Below are positions 7,630 through 16,899 of a stretch of DNA of 64,000 nt, in pieces (position 1 is the first letter of the stretch; each line of letters begins with the position of its first letter). Position numbers and translations under genes: made by a program. Below the pieces are notes generated by a model that did not search any database, was not told the DNA's origin, and saw only the letters and a program-made list of their open reading frames with translations. The DNA is from RGIG4576 sp964613095. Lineage in GTDB: Bacteria; Bacteroidota; Bacteroidia; Bacteroidales; Muribaculaceae. The stretch covers positions 1-64,000 of the forward strand of contig CAZTFX010000003.1 of assembly GCA_964613095.1 (NCBI GenBank), read 5' to 3'.

Positions 7630-9018
7630 ATGATAACTCACGCACATTCAAGATTGATGATTGGTATAGTCATCTTACTTTCAACAGTTCAGGCTTTTTC
7701 TCAAGAAAAAAAACTATTAAGGGATAGTTTACCTCAAAACTGGACATATATATCCGAATTTTCCCAGACACTCCCAAGTGACGATAAATGGTGGACAAAT
7801 TTTGAGGATAAATGTCTCGATTCTCTCATAAACATGGCAATTGACAACAATTATGATTTACAAATTGCTCAAAAAAGGATTGCTTTAGCTAAAAGTGCAA
7901 TAAGAATAGCCCAAAGCGATTATTATCCGAATTTATCAATGAATGCAAGTTGGACCAAAGAACGTTCAGCGGAAAGTACCGACGATTACTTCGACTTAGG
8001 ACTGAATTTCAGTTGGCAAATAGATTTATTCGGTCAAATCACATCGCAAGCAAAATCTAAAAAAGCGTTATGGCAAGCCAGTAAAAGTCAATATGATGGA
8101 GCTATGGTTACTCTTTGTGCAAATGTTGCCACTGCATACATCAATCTGCGCACATGGCAAACCCAACACATGGTAGCAATGTGGCATCTACAATCTCAAA
8201 AAGAAATTCTAAATATGGTAGAGAATCGTTTTAAAAGCGGTCTTGCATCCATGTTTGATGTATCACAATCCAAAACTTTATTTCTGAGTACTCAAGCCTC
8301 AATTGCACCTTTAGTAGCCAATATCGAAGCACAAATCAATTCAATAGCAATATTACTTGGTGTATATAGTAAAGACTTACCTAAAAGTATTTATAAAGCA
8401 AACAGATTACCAAATGTTAACGCATTAATCCCTGTAGGAGTCCCAATGGATTTACTCCGTCGACGTCCGGATATCAAAGAAGCAGAATATATGTTGGCTT
8501 CTTATGCCGCAGCAATCGGAATTGCGAAAAAGGATTTTCTTCCTACATTATCACTTAATGGTGGTATCGGTTTCAAATCCGGTAAAATAGGGGAGCTTTT
8601 CAAAGACGACTCATTTACTTATTCTATATCACCGACTTTAAGTTGGACTGTTTTTGACGGATTTAGTCGTAAATATCAATTGATTGAAGCAAAAGAGCAA
8701 TATCAAATTGGTATTGACAACTACAACAATACGGTAATGAATGCAGTTAAAGAAGTACAAAATTCTATGATAACGTATAAATATATGCTGATTGAAGCAC
8801 AAGAAGCCGAAAAAGTCAAAGAAGAGTCTTATAAATCACTCGAATATGCAATTGATTTGTACAAGAAAGGACTGACTGCATATTCTGATGTTCTTACAGC
8901 ACAACAATCATACCTCACTTATAACAATTCACTAGTTACGTCACAAGGAAAGGCTCTATTATCTATAATTTCAATATATCAGGCACTTGGTGGAGGTTGG
9001 AATAACACAGATTATTAA
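7630..9018 (+). CDS. TolC/NodT-family outer-membrane efflux channel
   Basis: 462 residues. An N-terminal export signal (hydrophobic core IGIVILLSTVQAFS) is followed by two OEP (outer-membrane efflux protein) repeats. Typical features are WWTNFEDKCLDSLI near residue 55, then long Ala/Gln-rich helices (QIAQKRIALAKSA), and LRRRPDIKEAEYMLA between the two halves. It forms the trimeric channel through which the adjacent RND pump discharges. It is first in an operon: the adaptor starts 23 bases downstream and the pump 12 bases after that. There is no acylatable Cys at the signal end, unlike many NodT proteins. Substrates of the system are unknown. Confidence 0.93.
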   Translation: MITHAHSRLMIGIVILLSTVQAFSQEKKLLRDSLPQNWTYISEFSQTLPSDDKWWTNFEDKCLDSLINMAIDNNYDLQIAQKRIALAKSAIRIAQSDYYPNLSMNASWTKERSAESTDDYFDLGLNFSWQIDLFGQITSQAKSKKALWQASKSQYDGAMVTLCANVATAYINLRTWQTQHMVAMWHLQSQKEILNMVENRFKSGLASMFDVSQSKTLFLSTQASIAPLVANIEAQINSIAILLGVYSKDLPKSIYKANRLPNVNALIPVGVPMDLLRRRPDIKEAEYMLASYAAAIGIAKKDFLPTLSLNGGIGFKSGKIGELFKDDSFTYSISPTLSWTVFDGFSRKYQLIEAKEQYQIGIDNYNNTVMNAVKEVQNSMITYKYMLIEAQEAEKVKEESYKSLEYAIDLYKKGLTAYSDVLTAQQSYLTYNNSLVTSQGKALLSIISIYQALGGGWNNTDY

Positions 9019-9041
9019 TTATTATATAAAACGATATAACT

Positions 9042-10160
9042 ATGAAAAGTAAACTGATTTTCTCAATATTAATGTTGGCAATAATATTTGCAGCATGTAA
9101 TAAATCACAGAAAGAAACTGACTCCGGATATGTCATGAATGTAAATGTGGCAACACCCGAAATAGATTCTGTTGTTTTACACAAACGTTATCCGGCTTCT
9201 CTGACAGCAAAAATAGAAGTAAATCTTGTCGCACGTGTTAATGGTTTTCTTCAAGCTGCAAACTATAAAGCAGGAGATTATGTAAAAAAAGGACAATTAC
9301 TTTTTGTTATTGAGCCAAAACCATATCAAGAAGCATTATCTCAAGCTGAAGCACAATTATCAAGTGCTAAAAGCCAAAACGAATATGCTAAAGTTAATTA
9401 TCTGAGTATGAAAGAAGCTGCCGCAACCAATGCTGTTTCACAGATTGATTTCGTACAAGCCGAATCGAATTGGAATCAATCCATTGCAGCCGTAAAATCA
9501 GCCGAAGCATCACTGGAAAACGCCAAAATCAATCTCGGATATTGCTATATTAAAGCTCCTTTTAACGGAAGAATAACAAGTAAGAGTGTCGATATAGGAA
9601 ATTATCTAAATGGCAGTTCAAGCCCGCAAGTTCTAGCCACAATTTATGATGACGAAACGATGACAGCCACATTTACTATTGAAGACAGTCAATATATGAG
9701 AATGATTTCGGAGCAGAAAAATTCAAAAAACAAAAGTATTTACGACTCCGTAACCTTATCATTTAACGAAAGTTTACCACACACTTATTCGGGAACAATA
9801 AGTTATTTATCACCGATGGTAGATTTATCAACCGGAACAATTACACTGCAAGCCAAAGTAAACAATCCTTACGGTGAATTAAAAAGCGGTATGTATTGCA
9901 CTGTCACTCTTCCATATAAAGAATTACCGGAAGCAATACTTATTAAAGACGCTGCTATAAGCACTGACCAGCTAGGTAAATATATCTATACTGTCAATGA
10001 TTCCAATAAGGTGGTCTATACTCCTATAAAAATAGGGGACCTTGTAAATGATACACTTCGCATAGTAACCGAAGGTGTATCTCCAAATCAAAAATATGTT
10101 ACTCAAGCCATACAAAAAGTGAGAGACGGCATGAAAATAAATCCTGTTTTGGAAAAATAA
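9042..10160 (+). CDS. RND efflux periplasmic adaptor (membrane fusion protein) lipoprotein
   Basis: 372 residues. The signal peptide ends in a lipobox-like FAAC, Cys19, so a lipid-anchored periplasmic adaptor is expected. The HlyD/AcrA layout is visible: a barrel-sandwich (lipoyl-like) half near VARVNGFLQA..YKAGDYVKKGQLLFVIEP, a coiled-coil hairpin rich in Ala/Glu/Gln (residues ~95-165), the second lipoyl half IKAPFNGRITSKSVDIG, then a beta-barrel and membrane-proximal domain. It joins the outer-membrane channel (upstream gene) to the RND pump (downstream gene, 12 bases away). Confidence 0.94.
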   Translation: MKSKLIFSILMLAIIFAACNKSQKETDSGYVMNVNVATPEIDSVVLHKRYPASLTAKIEVNLVARVNGFLQAANYKAGDYVKKGQLLFVIEPKPYQEALSQAEAQLSSAKSQNEYAKVNYLSMKEAAATNAVSQIDFVQAESNWNQSIAAVKSAEASLENAKINLGYCYIKAPFNGRITSKSVDIGNYLNGSSSPQVLATIYDDETMTATFTIEDSQYMRMISEQKNSKNKSIYDSVTLSFNESLPHTYSGTISYLSPMVDLSTGTITLQAKVNNPYGELKSGMYCTVTLPYKELPEAILIKDAAISTDQLGKYIYTVNDSNKVVYTPIKIGDLVNDTLRIVTEGVSPNQKYVTQAIQKVRDGMKINPVLEK

Positions 10161-10172
10161 AACATTACGATT

Positions 10173-13100
10173 ATGATTTCAAGATTTTTTATTAACCGCC
10201 CCATATTCGCTACCGTTATAGCAATCTTAATGATTATAATAGGCGGTCTTACAATATTTACACTTCCGGTTGCACAATACCCCGACATTACTCCACCTAC
10301 GGTACAAGTGTCGGCAACATATCCCGGTGCAAGTGCTGAAACAGTAGCAAAAACAGTTGGTGTACCTATTGAGGCACAAGTAAACGGGGTGGAAGGCATG
10401 ATGTATATGAGCTCTACTTCATCATCCGATGGTTCTTATAAACTCACTGTGACATTTGAAGTAGGAACCGATATCGACATGGCTACTGTCATGGTTCAAA
10501 ATCGTGTTGCAGTAGCACAAGGAAATCTGCCGGAAGCCGTTATTCAACAAGGTATCACTACCCAAAAGCAATCAACCAATATTGTTTTGTTTTTATCTTT
10601 GGAAGGAGATAGTACTAACCGTTATAATTCCTTATATTTAAGTAATTATGCCAATTTAAATATAGTTGACGCACTTTCCCGTATCAATGGGGTAGGTGGT
10701 GTCAATGTATTCGGTGCAGGTAATTATAGTATGCGTATTTGGTTAAACCCTGAAATCATGCGAATACGTGGTGTAACGCCTTCCGAAGTTTATCAAGCTA
10801 TTCAAGCTCAAAACATGGAAGTTTCGGCCGGTAGCGTAGGAGCTCCACCATCAAATTCCAAAGAGGCATTCCAATTCACTGTAACGTCACAAGGTCGACT
10901 TGTAACAACAGAACAATTCGGAAACATTATCATTAAAGCCAATAGCAATGGAAGTATTTTAAGACTAAAAGATATTGCAAAAATTGATTTAGGCAGTGTC
11001 GATTATAATACGGTCTCAAATGTATCAGGTAGAGAAACTGCTCTGATTGCCATTTATCAGCTACCGGGAGCTAATGCTCTTGATGTTGCTAAGAATGTAA
11101 AAAAAGAGCTCGACAATCTTCAACAATATTTTCCGCAAGGTGTAAAATATAAAGTAATTCTCGACACTACTAAATTTGTCAATGCGTCAATCGATGAAGT
11201 TATGAAAACATTACTTGAAACATCTCTTATTGTGATGTTGGTAATGCTATTATTCCTTCAAAATTGGAGAGCTGTATTGATTCCAATGATAACCATTCCG
11301 GTTTCATTGATAGCTACATTTGCTGTAATGAAACTTTTAGGCTTTACAATTAATACTCTTACTCTATTCGGATTGGTTTTAGCCATTGCAATTGTTGTAG
11401 ATGACGCCATAGTCGTTGTTGAAGACTGTATGAGACTTCTTGATACCGGAAAATATACACGAAAAGAAGCAGCCATCAAAGCTATGGAAGAATTGCAAGG
11501 ACCGGTAATAGGAGTTGTACTTGTACTATTGGCTGTATTTATTCCAACTGCATTTATTGGTGGTATTACAGGACAATTATATAAGCAATTTGCACTTACT
11601 ATTGCTATTTCCACAGCATTCAGTGGAATTAATGCTCTTACACTGTCTCCTGCACTATGTGCATTATGGCTTAAAAAATCCGATTCAAAGTTCTTTATTT
11701 ACAAATGGTTTAATAAAACCTTTGACAATTTCCGTAGCGACTACCATAAAAGTATAGGTAAAATGCTTAGACATCCTGTTTCGGCACTTAGCGTATTCAT
11801 AGTTATTTCGTTACTTGGGTTCTGGGGACTTACTCGTTGGCCGTCTTCCTACATACCAAGTGAAGATATGGGATATTTTATGACATCAATTCAACTTCCA
11901 AGCGGAGCGTCTCTAGATCGTACCGAGAAAGTTGTTGACGAAGTCGAAAAACAAATTTTGCAATTACCCGAAGTTGACGAAGTCATCGCAATATCAGGAT
12001 TTTCCTTTATGGGAGGTGGAGCCACATCCAATGGAGGTTCTCTTTTCGTTATCCTAAAGCCTTGGGATGAACGAAAAAAGAAAGATGAAAGCGTTTTTGC
12101 TTTAGTTGATAAAGTTAACGCTATCACATCGCAAATACAATCCGGTATAGTATTTTCTATAAATCCTCCTGCGATTCCGGGTTTAGGAAATTCCGGAGGT
12201 CTTGAAATGGAATTACTCGATATCAACAATGAAGGAGCAAGTGAAATGCAAAAGGCAATTATTGATATTCAAGCCCAATCGGCAAGTAATAAAGATATAG
12301 CTTCGGTTACGTCGTTATATCAAGGAAATATTCCTCAATATCAATTGAATATAGACCGTAACAAGCTTGAAATTCAAGGATTGAACCTGTCTTCGGTATA
12401 TAATACACTAAGTTATTACCTTGGTCAGGCTTTTGTAAATGATTTTGTTGAATTTGGTCGCATATATCAAGTAAAAATCGGTGCTGATTCAAAATATCGT
12501 GGTAAAATCGACGACATTTTAAAATTAAGCGTAAAAAACAACGAAGGAAAAATGGTTCCATTCTCTTCATTTACAACGATTGAACCCACATTAGGTCAAT
12601 CCAGTGTTTCAAGATATAATATGTATCCGGCAGCTTCACTCACATTCAATCCGGCACAGAATGTAAGTTCAAATGATGGTATAAAAGCAGCCGAATCAAT
12701 TGTTACCAATACTCTGGGTAATACCTATGCTTATTCTTGGACCGGTCAGGCATACCAAGAAACACAAGCCGGAGCAACTATCTCTATTGTACTGATTTTT
12801 GCCGTAATTATAACAATTCTTGTACTTGCGGCACAATATGAAAGTTGGACCGACCCTATTGCCGTTGTTCTCAGCATGCCTATCGCCATACTTGGTACTG
12901 TTTTAGGTTGTATGATAATGGGAGAAAGTATCAGTATCTACACCCAGATAGGTATCATCTTACTACTTGGATTGTCGGCTAAGAATGCAATATTAATAGT
13001 AGAATATGCTACCGATTATCGACGAAAAGGGGAGAGTATATACGATTCGGCTCTCGATGCGGGAAACGTAAGATTCCGTCCTATAATTATGACATCACTT

Positions 13101-13328
13101 GCCTTTGTTGTAGGTATATTACCACTTATGTTTGCTTCAGGAGCCGGAGCAGAGAGTCGTATCAGTCTTGGCACGGCTGTAGTTTTCGGTATGGCACTCA
13201 ATGCCGTTTTGGGAACATTATTTATACCTAACTTTTGGGATGTTATGCAACGACTGCAAGAAAAATTCACAGGTCGCCATAAAAAGGAATCTCCTTCAAG
13301 AACGAATAATTCCCCTCATCATAATTGA
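10173..13328 (+). CDS. RND multidrug efflux pump, AcrB/HAE1 family
   Basis: 1051 residues, full length for an AcrB-type inner-membrane proton/drug antiporter with 12 transmembrane segments. The first helix reads FFINRPIFATVIAILMII. The two proton-relay aspartates are D410 and D411 in VVDDAIVVVED, and the TM10 lysine is in LSAKNAILIVEY. Large periplasmic porter loops follow TM1 and TM7. Last gene of the three-gene efflux operon. There is no repressor gene beside it, so control is not evident. Its last 62 bases overlap the convergent HsdR_N gene; the C-terminal tail encoded there (about 20 residues, Lys/Ser/His-rich) is beyond the last helix. Confidence 0.96.
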   Translation: MISRFFINRPIFATVIAILMIIIGGLTIFTLPVAQYPDITPPTVQVSATYPGASAETVAKTVGVPIEAQVNGVEGMMYMSSTSSSDGSYKLTVTFEVGTDIDMATVMVQNRVAVAQGNLPEAVIQQGITTQKQSTNIVLFLSLEGDSTNRYNSLYLSNYANLNIVDALSRINGVGGVNVFGAGNYSMRIWLNPEIMRIRGVTPSEVYQAIQAQNMEVSAGSVGAPPSNSKEAFQFTVTSQGRLVTTEQFGNIIIKANSNGSILRLKDIAKIDLGSVDYNTVSNVSGRETALIAIYQLPGANALDVAKNVKKELDNLQQYFPQGVKYKVILDTTKFVNASIDEVMKTLLETSLIVMLVMLLFLQNWRAVLIPMITIPVSLIATFAVMKLLGFTINTLTLFGLVLAIAIVVDDAIVVVEDCMRLLDTGKYTRKEAAIKAMEELQGPVIGVVLVLLAVFIPTAFIGGITGQLYKQFALTIAISTAFSGINALTLSPALCALWLKKSDSKFFIYKWFNKTFDNFRSDYHKSIGKMLRHPVSALSVFIVISLLGFWGLTRWPSSYIPSEDMGYFMTSIQLPSGASLDRTEKVVDEVEKQILQLPEVDEVIAISGFSFMGGGATSNGGSLFVILKPWDERKKKDESVFALVDKVNAITSQIQSGIVFSINPPAIPGLGNSGGLEMELLDINNEGASEMQKAIIDIQAQSASNKDIASVTSLYQGNIPQYQLNIDRNKLEIQGLNLSSVYNTLSYYLGQAFVNDFVEFGRIYQVKIGADSKYRGKIDDILKLSVKNNEGKMVPFSSFTTIEPTLGQSSVSRYNMYPAASLTFNPAQNVSSNDGIKAAESIVTNTLGNTYAYSWTGQAYQETQAGATISIVLIFAVIITILVLAAQYESWTDPIAVVLSMPIAILGTVLGCMIMGESISIYTQIGIILLLGLSAKNAILIVEYATDYRRKGESIYDSALDAGNVRFRPIIMTSLAFVVGILPLMFASGAGAESRISLGTAVVFGMALNAVLGTLFIPNFWDVMQRLQEKFTGRHKKESPSRTNNSPHHN

Positions 13329-13722
13329 TACGACAGCAATAATGATTCAACCCATTTGACACAATAAGGTATTTGGCTCGCAGAACATAGTTATATCTCA
13401 CAATCTGGTCAAATACCTTTTGTGTTATTTCCACATGAGGTGCTTTATATTCCACTATTACCAAAGGTTCTCCGAATTTATCACTTACCAACGTATCACA
13501 TCGCCGTTTTATCCCGTTTTGAACCAATGAAACTTCATTGTTCATCAAGCCGGCAAGAAAACCTTTATGATTTACAAGAAATGACACAAAATTTTGTCGT
13601 ACCCATTCTTCTTGAGTGAGTACAACATATTTTCGTCTTAAAGAATCAAAAATCAATTCCTTTTCTCCATCAATAGACACTCGCAAATCAGCAATTGGTA
13701 AATTCAGTTCGGTTCTTGTCAT
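13267..13722 (-). CDS. HsdR N-terminal-like PD-(D/E)XK domain protein
   Basis: 151 residues. It resembles the nuclease domain at the N-terminus of type I restriction subunit R, but stands alone with no helicase part. The PD-(D/E)XK core is visible as D76 (RRCDTLVS) followed by E91-Y-K93 (VIVEYKAP). A Gln further on (KVFDQIVRYN) fits the family's extra motif. Small proteins of this kind beside holA are, as I recall, widespread in Bacteroidetes and are not part of an Hsd system; no HsdM or HsdS is nearby. The start is an ATG at 13722, divergent from holA. The 3' 62 bases overlap the end of the RND pump gene. Role unknown, possibly DNA maintenance. Confidence 0.8.
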   Translation of the reverse strand: MTRTELNLPIADLRVSIDGEKELIFDSLRRKYVVLTQEEWVRQNFVSFLVNHKGFLAGLMNNEVSLVQNGIKRRCDTLVSDKFGEPLVIVEYKAPHVEITQKVFDQIVRYNYVLRAKYLIVSNGLNHYCCRINYDEGNYSFLKEIPFYGDL

Positions 13723-13780
13723 TTTGCCATTTTAAAAGAATTGTGTAAATTTACTGAAAATATTGAAGATTGAAGACATT

Positions 13781-14806
13781 ATGGCGGTAAAAAAAGAGAC
13801 TTTATCCTATATTGAGATTTGCAATGATATTGCAAGTGGCAAGTTTCAACCCATTTATGTGTTGATGGGGGAGGAATCCTATTATATTGACAGACTTGAA
13901 GACTTAATTGTGTCAAAAGCTCTTTCACCCGATGAAAAAGAGTTCAATCTCACCATAGCATACGGTCTGGATACCGATATTCGCACAGTTATGAACGAAT
14001 GCAAGCGGTATCCCATAATGTCACAATATCAAGTTGTTATTTTGCGTGAAGCACAAAACAATAAAGAACTTGATTTGCTTCGATTATATGCCGAAAAACC
14101 ATTGGAATCCACTATACTTATAATTTGTCACAAGCACTCCAATATTAAGGCTCCTGAATTTCTTAAGGAACTGAAAACAAAATCATCAGGAGTGGTTTTT
14201 GAATCAAAAAAGATAAGCGAAAACAATGTAGGGCAGATTATCACTGATTACGTAAGTTCAAAAGGAGGTAAAATAGATTCTAAGGCAACAGCCATGCTGA
14301 AAGATTTTGTTGGTACCGACTTGGCTCGTATATTTGGTGAAGTGGACAAATTGTTTATTTTATTGGGAAACAATAAACTTATTACTCCCGAAATAATTGA
14401 ACGAAACATAGGAATAAGCAAAGACTTCAACAATTTCGAATTGGAAAATGCAATTCGAAACAAGAATGCACTCAAAGCAAACCAAATAATAAATTATTTC
14501 GAGAAGAATCCCAAAAGTAATCCTACCGTACTCACCATAGGATTATTGTTTTCGTTCTTCTCCAATTTATTGCTCGCTCGCACGGCAAAAGTTAAAACAG
14601 AGCAGGGGATAATGGACGAAATAGGAACAAAATCGCCTTATAGAGCTAAAATGTTCATTGAGGCTATGAAATATTATTCTACGGCAGGTTGTGTGAATAT
14701 AATAGGATATTTGCGTGAATTTGACACTAAATCCAAGGGTATAAACTCTCGTCAAAACGAATATCAACTCCTCCGTGAGTTAATCTACAAAATCCTTCAC
14801 TCTTGA
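13781..14806 (+). CDS. holA: DNA polymerase III subunit delta
   Basis: 341 residues from the ATG at 13781; the frame also extends to a TTG at 13763, less likely. Delta is the clamp-loader wrench that opens the beta sliding clamp. The N-terminal PIYVLMGEESYYIDRLED is the degenerate Walker-A region of the family, and a delta C-terminal collar domain follows (residues ~215-341, including NPTVLTIGLLFSFFSNLL and a final QLLRELIYKIL helix). No functional P-loop is present, as expected for delta. Divergent from the HsdR_N gene, and followed by a hairpin terminator at 14902. Confidence 0.93.
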   Translation: MAVKKETLSYIEICNDIASGKFQPIYVLMGEESYYIDRLEDLIVSKALSPDEKEFNLTIAYGLDTDIRTVMNECKRYPIMSQYQVVILREAQNNKELDLLRLYAEKPLESTILIICHKHSNIKAPEFLKELKTKSSGVVFESKKISENNVGQIITDYVSSKGGKIDSKATAMLKDFVGTDLARIFGEVDKLFILLGNNKLITPEIIERNIGISKDFNNFELENAIRNKNALKANQIINYFEKNPKSNPTVLTIGLLFSFFSNLLLARTAKVKTEQGIMDEIGTKSPYRAKMFIEAMKYYSTAGCVNIIGYLREFDTKSKGINSRQNEYQLLRELIYKILHS

Positions 14807-14901
14807 TATACCAAAAGCAATTCGGCTGAAAGCTGGTATTTCCATAACCATAGATATAGTCCAATTGGACATTTTTTCTCATGATACTCAGCTATAAAAA
14901 T

Positions 14902-14931
14902 ACTACATTGCAGGTGATTCTGCAACGTAGT
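14902..14931. terminator. Hairpin between convergent holA and FISUMP gene
   Basis: ACTACATTGCAG / CTGCAACGTAGT form a 12-bp stem (one G-U pair) around loop GTGATT. It lies between two converging genes and can serve both directions; only short T runs flank it. Nothing else is apparent in the 153-base gap except a weaker ATACC/GGTAT dyad near 14810-14850. Confidence 0.6.
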
Positions 14932-14959
14932 GTGTATATTTGTTGCTTATAGTTTTGGA

Positions 14960-16864
14960 TCAATAATCGCGAACGGGACGGACTGACAACCCCCAACTAC
15001 GATCAAATCCTGTTGTGTAGTGACTTTCAGCTCCTCCAAAATAATCAAAATGCAAATACCACGAATACTGTTTCTCACTTAATGAACTACTCCAATAGAA
15101 ACCGTAGCACATAGGAGATTGACTTCCAATAGAAGTACCGACGTAAAAACCATCAAATGGCATGAATATTGCATTTCCATTAGAACCAGTAATTTTAAGT
15201 CCATTACATAAATTTTTATTACTATATTCTTTTTTGTCTTTATAACTATAATATTCAAATTTACATTTAGAAACCAATTCATCAAACTCGTCCTTAGTTG
15301 GCATGCGCCAACCGTTACCCCATTTAACAGTTGCCACATCATATTGGGTTCCGCTGATATTATCACCTATATTTACATATCCGATACTATCATTATAGTA
15401 TTTATAGGTTTCTTCTGAGTAATCACTCTTTTCTTCTGTTTCCCCCCATGCATAATAACCACCATCCTGTTCAGGAGAAGTGGCTCCAACATTCCATCCT
15501 GCCCATTTTACTGACAAGCCTAAATCAACCTCTTGACCTGGTGTTATTTCATCTACTGTAGTAAAAGATAAAACTTCACCATAATAATAGTCAATATCAT
15601 CTATACTTACGTATGCACGATAGTAATAAGTAACAGCTCCACTTAAATTGGTTATAGCAACAGTGAAGTCTCCGTTAGTACTTTGTTCGCTTAAAACAAA
15701 CTCACAGTTATCTAGCGTATTGTTACAACTATAAGCAACACCTATTTTTACATAATTAGAACGTAGAGCTTCAAGATTATTCACACTACCGCTTATTGTC
15801 GCTGACATACCAGTTATATTTGATGCAGCTCCAGTGATCACAATAACTTTTTTTGTGGTAAATGATGAAACTTCGCCATAATAAGCTTCATCATCTATTA
15901 TTACACATGTTCGATAGTAATAAGTAGTGCCATCGTTTAAGTTGGCTAAATATACGGTAAATTCTCCATTAGTGTTATTATCGCTTTTAACGATAAGACT
16001 ATTTTCAATACTTGGTATGGAATCGGTATCACTGTAAACAACACCTATTTCAACATTGTCTCCTTCTTCGGTTACCAAATTCTCAACACTTCCGCTTACA
16101 GTTGCCGATACACTTGTAATATCGGTTGCAGAACCGGTAGTTACTATAATAGCTCTTGTAGCGAACGATAACACTTCGCCATAGTAAACGTTATTGTCGG
16201 TTATTGCGTATGAACGATAGTAATAAGTAGCACCGTCGTTTAAGTTGGCTAAAGAAATGGTAAATTCTCCGTCTGCTTTATTATCGCTTTTAACGATAAG
16301 ACTATTTTCAATACTTGGTATGGAATCGGTATCACTGTAAACAACACCTATTTCAACATTGTCTCCGTCTTCGGTTACAAGATTTTCAACACTTCCACTT
16401 ATGGTAACGGTTGAATTTGTTATGTTTGTGGCGCTTCCGGTAGTTACTATAATAGCTCTTGTAGTGAACGATAATACTTCGCCATAGTAAACGTTATTGT
16501 CGGTTATTACGTATGAACGATAGTAATAAGTAGTACCGTCGTTTAAGTCGGATAAGGATACAGTAAATACTCCTTCTGTATTGCTATCACTTAAAACTGT
16601 GACACCATTATCTATATTCGGGATGGAATCGGTACTGCTGTAAACTATTCCTATTTCAACATTGGTTCCGTCTTCGATTATAAGTTCTTCAATGTAACCG
16701 CTTACAGTTGCTGATACACTTGTTATATCGGTTGCTGCTCCGGCGGTTATTATTACTGATTCTTCTATAGGAGCTTCTTGCTCATAGATGTATTTACTAT
16801 CTATACACGAATTGTAGCACAATAGCAGAGCAAGCAATAACACTGATTTCAATAGTTTTTTCAT
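14960..16864 (-). CDS. Exported lipoprotein with four Ig/FN3-like repeats and a C-terminal FISUMP domain
   Basis: 634 residues. The signal peptide MKKLLKSVLLLALLLC leads to a likely lipidated Cys20 (YNSC). Residues 37-440 are four beta-rich repeats of 101 residues (37-137, 138-238, 239-339, 340-~440), each with ITG.A..IT...ATVSG at the start, NVEIG(I/V)VYS in the middle, and TTYYYR then YYGEVLSFTT at the end, as in fibronectin-III-like modules. Residues ~445-634 form the 'Fibrobacter succinogenes major' (FISUMP) domain: VDLGLSVKWAGWNVGA, YAWGETEEKSDY, WRMPTKDEF, FYWSSS and a final LSVRPVRDY. Such proteins are surface lipoproteins of unknown ligand. Followed 35 bases upstream by another envelope gene, so probably its operon partner. 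Confidence 0.87.
   Translation of the reverse strand: MKKLLKSVLLLALLLCYNSCIDSKYIYEQEAPIEESVIITAGAATDITSVSATVSGYIEELIIEDGTNVEIGIVYSSTDSIPNIDNGVTVLSDSNTEGVFTVSLSDLNDGTTYYYRSYVITDNNVYYGEVLSFTTRAIIVTTGSATNITNSTVTISGSVENLVTEDGDNVEIGVVYSDTDSIPSIENSLIVKSDNKADGEFTISLANLNDGATYYYRSYAITDNNVYYGEVLSFATRAIIVTTGSATDITSVSATVSGSVENLVTEEGDNVEIGVVYSDTDSIPSIENSLIVKSDNNTNGEFTVYLANLNDGTTYYYRTCVIIDDEAYYGEVSSFTTKKVIVITGAASNITGMSATISGSVNNLEALRSNYVKIGVAYSCNNTLDNCEFVLSEQSTNGDFTVAITNLSGAVTYYYRAYVSIDDIDYYYGEVLSFTTVDEITPGQEVDLGLSVKWAGWNVGATSPEQDGGYYAWGETEEKSDYSEETYKYYNDSIGYVNIGDNISGTQYDVATVKWGNGWRMPTKDEFDELVSKCKFEYYSYKDKKEYSNKNLCNGLKITGSNGNAIFMPFDGFYVGTSIGSQSPMCYGFYWSSSLSEKQYSWYLHFDYFGGAESHYTTGFDRSWGLSVRPVRDY
15545..16756 (-). 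repeat. Four tandem 303-bp coding repeats
   Basis: Unit length is exactly 303 bases (101 codons). Units 2 and 3 are near identical at the DNA level: the run around 15981-16070 recurs at 16284-16373. Units 1 and 4 have diverged more. Such an array can gain or lose units in frame by recombination. Confidence 0.85.
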
Positions 16865-16899
16865 ATATTTTATGTGTTATATATGTTTATATTCTTGTT

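Noticed and set aside
11258..11614. 118-codon frame antisense to the RND pump
   Set aside because: Mirror of hydrophobic membrane-helix codons on the other strand; no start context or promoter, and the pump is intact.
13267..13722. A type I restriction-modification locus
   Set aside because: Only the HsdR N-terminal-like domain is present; no methylase, specificity or helicase gene is nearby.
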